64,000 bases of DNA from Deltaproteobacteria bacterium (GTDB lineage Bacteria; Myxococcota_A; UBA9160; UBA6930): the NCBI GenBank assembly GCA_029261815.1, contig JAJDAQ010000172.1, forward strand, positions 1-64,000, read 5' to 3'. Both the position numbers and the translations under genes were made by a program. Within the stretch, counting starts at the first letter, position 1. Every line of letters begins with the position of its first letter. The notes beneath the pieces are model-generated. The model worked only from the letters and a program-made list of their open reading frames with translations. It ran no database searches and had not been told where the DNA came from. This document shows, one piece after another, positions 62,659 through 64,000 of the stretch.

Positions 62659-62686
62659 TGAGACGCCGCTACGGGCGAAAAAGTTC
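62659..62686 (-). promoter_or_regulatory. Sigma-E-like promoter candidate before the DegP gene
   Basis: Reading leftward, GAACTT (62686-62681) is followed after 17 bases by TCTCA (62663-62659), close to the envelope-stress sigma factor consensus GAACTT-N16-TCTGA. The implied transcript would have about 35 bases before the start at 62616. Spacing is one base long; judged by eye. Confidence 0.35.
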
Positions 62687-62754
62687 GATTCTGCGGCGGA
62701 CTTCAGCGTCACAGCTGCCGGGCCACGGGGCGTTCGGAGCGTGCCTGCCCGCGG

Positions 62755-64000
62755 TCACGAGAGCGGAATGGCGACGTGGTACCGCCCTCGGCCGCGTTGG
62801 ACCACGACCATGGCCTGGGTCCGACCGCGCAGGTCCAGCACGATCCGGCGAAGCGCTTCCGGCGAGTTCAGGGCCTTGCCGTTGACGGCCAGGATCCAGT
62901 CGCCAGCCCGCAGGCCGCGCGCAAAGGCGCCTGAGTCCTCGCTGACGGATGTAGCGGCGTACTGGCCCTCCGGTCGCCGTTCGAGCTTCATGCCGAGTAC
63001 CCGCGACCCGAGTCGGTCGATCTCCCGGTCCGGAATCGCAGCCGTACGGACGCGAATCTTGACCTCGGCGCCGTCGCGATAGAGATCGAGCGTGATCTCC
63101 TCGCCCGTCGTCGTGCGCTCGAGATACTCGTAGAAGCTGCGGGCGCTGCGAATCTCGGAGCCGCCGATTTCGACGATGACGTCGCCGCGTTGGATGCCGG
63201 CTCCGCGGGCCGGGCCGTCGCGGCGGACGCCGGCAACGAGGGCGCCTTGGAGCCGCTCCGGCAGCCCGAGGGCTTCGTTTAGCTGCGGTCGCAGGTCCTG
63301 GAGCTCGAGGCCCAACCAGACCGGCGCGACCGCGCCCTTCGTGATGAGTTCGTGGACGATCCGTTTGGCGACGTCGATCGGGATGGCGAAGCCGATGCCC
63401 TGTGCATTCTGGTAGATGGCCGTATTGATCCCGACCAGTTCCCCGTGCGCGTTCAACAGCGGTCCGCCCGAGTTGCCCGGGTTGATCGAAGCGTCGGTCT
63501 GCATGAAACCGTGAAAGACGCGGTCGTCGTTGCGAATGGATCGATTCAAGGCCGAGACCACACCCGTCGTCACTGAATTCGACAAGCCGAAGGGGTTCCC
63601 GATGGCAATCACGGGCTCTCCGACCATCAAATCTTCAGAAGACCCTGGTACGGCCCAGGTGAAGTCATCCGCATCCTGGAGCTTCAGCACGGCTAGATCG
63701 TTATTCGGATCGGCGCCGACCAGCTTCGCGTCGAATTCGCGCCCATCGGCGAGGGTCACGCGGATGACGTCGGCCCCGCTCACCACATGTTCGTTCGTCA
63801 GCACGTGACCGTCGGCGTCGATGACGACGCCGGATCCCAGGCTCTGGGCTGTACGGGGAAGTCGCGGTTCGAAGAAGTCGCGGAAGAACGGGTTGAGAGC
63901 GCCGCGGCGTCGCTGGCGCTGCTGGACCTGCTGTTGCGTGGTGATGTTGACCACGGCCGGGCCGACCTTCTCGACCACGGTGACCGTGGCTGTGCGACGA
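62755..64000 (-). CDS. HtrA-family serine protease (5' end beyond the window)
   Basis: At least 415 codons; the frame is open to the window edge (upstream residues RRTATVTV precede VEKVGPAVVNIT), so the start lies outside. His in 'VLTNEHVVSGAD', Asp in 'DPNNDLAVLKLQD', Ser in 'INPGNSGGPLLNAHG', then two PDZ domains ('ARGAGIQRGDVIVEIGGSE' and 'FARGLRAGDWILAVNGKAL'). A paralogue of the DegP-like neighbour, to which it is 138 bases upstream on the same strand. Confidence 0.92.
   Translation of the reverse strand, partial: RRTATVTVVEKVGPAVVNITTQQQVQQRQRRRGALNPFFRDFFEPRLPRTAQSLGSGVVIDADGHVLTNEHVVSGADVIRVTLADGREFDAKLVGADPNNDLAVLKLQDADDFTWAVPGSSEDLMVGEPVIAIGNPFGLSNSVTTGVVSALNRSIRNDDRVFHGFMQTDASINPGNSGGPLLNAHGELVGINTAIYQNAQGIGFAIPIDVAKRIVHELITKGAVAPVWLGLELQDLRPQLNEALGLPERLQGALVAGVRRDGPARGAGIQRGDVIVEIGGSEIRSARSFYEYLERTTTGEEITLDLYRDGAEVKIRVRTAAIPDREIDRLGSRVLGMKLERRPEGQYAATSVSEDSGAFARGLRAGDWILAVNGKALNSPEALRRIVLDLRGRTQAMVVVQRGRGRYHVAIPLS

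Overview
The window is GC-rich bacterial chromosome. Its content suits an aerobic, lipid-degrading, Gram-negative-like heterotroph: crotonases, acyl-CoA dehydrogenases, an acyl-CoA ligase, CocE and LCAT-type hydrolases, lipoproteins, a LABN-domain protein, OxyR/catalase/Dps and paired periplasmic HtrA proteases. A deltaproteobacterial-type lineage (Myxococcota/Binatota-like) is my guess from gene content only. Start codons are often GTG or TTG behind good ribosome binding sites.

Layout. 1-4.8 kb: membrane MutS-like ATPase (cut by the window edge), thiD, a secreted protein, and an Rrf2 regulator plus Mrp ATPase operon. 4.9-13.2 kb: LABN protein, fatty acid desaturase, PaaX-like regulator, then a rightward acyl-CoA block (two crotonases, a thioesterase, three acyl-CoA dehydrogenases) with a repeat-rich spacer at 10.70-10.85 kb. 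13.2-16.2 kb: oxyR divergent from katA and dps. 16.2-22.5 kb: a Tat-exported flavin oxidase, a lipoprotein/MAPEG pair and three hydrolases.

22.5-34.8 kb: a 12.2-kb integrated element bounded by 45-bp direct repeats, inserted in the 3' half of a tRNA-Thr(CGU) gene at 34755-34830. It carries a terminal integrase, a second tyrosine recombinase beside an AlpA/excisionase-like protein, an O-type replication gene with a lambda-style origin (five 18-bp dyad iterons plus an A-rich tract), a P27-type small terminase, a tape-measure-like gene and several unrecognised cargo genes including a DUF559-like nuclease. No large terminase, portal, capsid or other tail gene is present, so it is either a phage satellite or a reduced prophage.

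34.8-48.3 kb: ChaN lipoprotein, LCAT-type lipase overlapping or abutting a selenoprotein of the glycine reductase B family (in-frame UGA at 37944 with a hairpin placed like a bacterial SECIS), TetR-MFS-quinone reductase operon, class IV aminotransferase, trpS, a membrane Ser/Thr kinase with a C-terminal kinase domain, and a D-aminoacylase-type amidohydrolase. 48.3-64 kb: acyl-CoA ligase, DAHP synthase preceded by an aromatic-rich 42-residue leader peptide and terminator (attenuation), DUF2339 membrane protein, thioesterase, SpoU-type and class I methyltransferases beside bacterial Elp3, clpB, and two HtrA proteases, the last running off the right edge.

The observations I rate highest are the selenoprotein, the in-gene replication origin and gene content of the integrated element, and the aromatic attenuator of the DAHP synthase gene.
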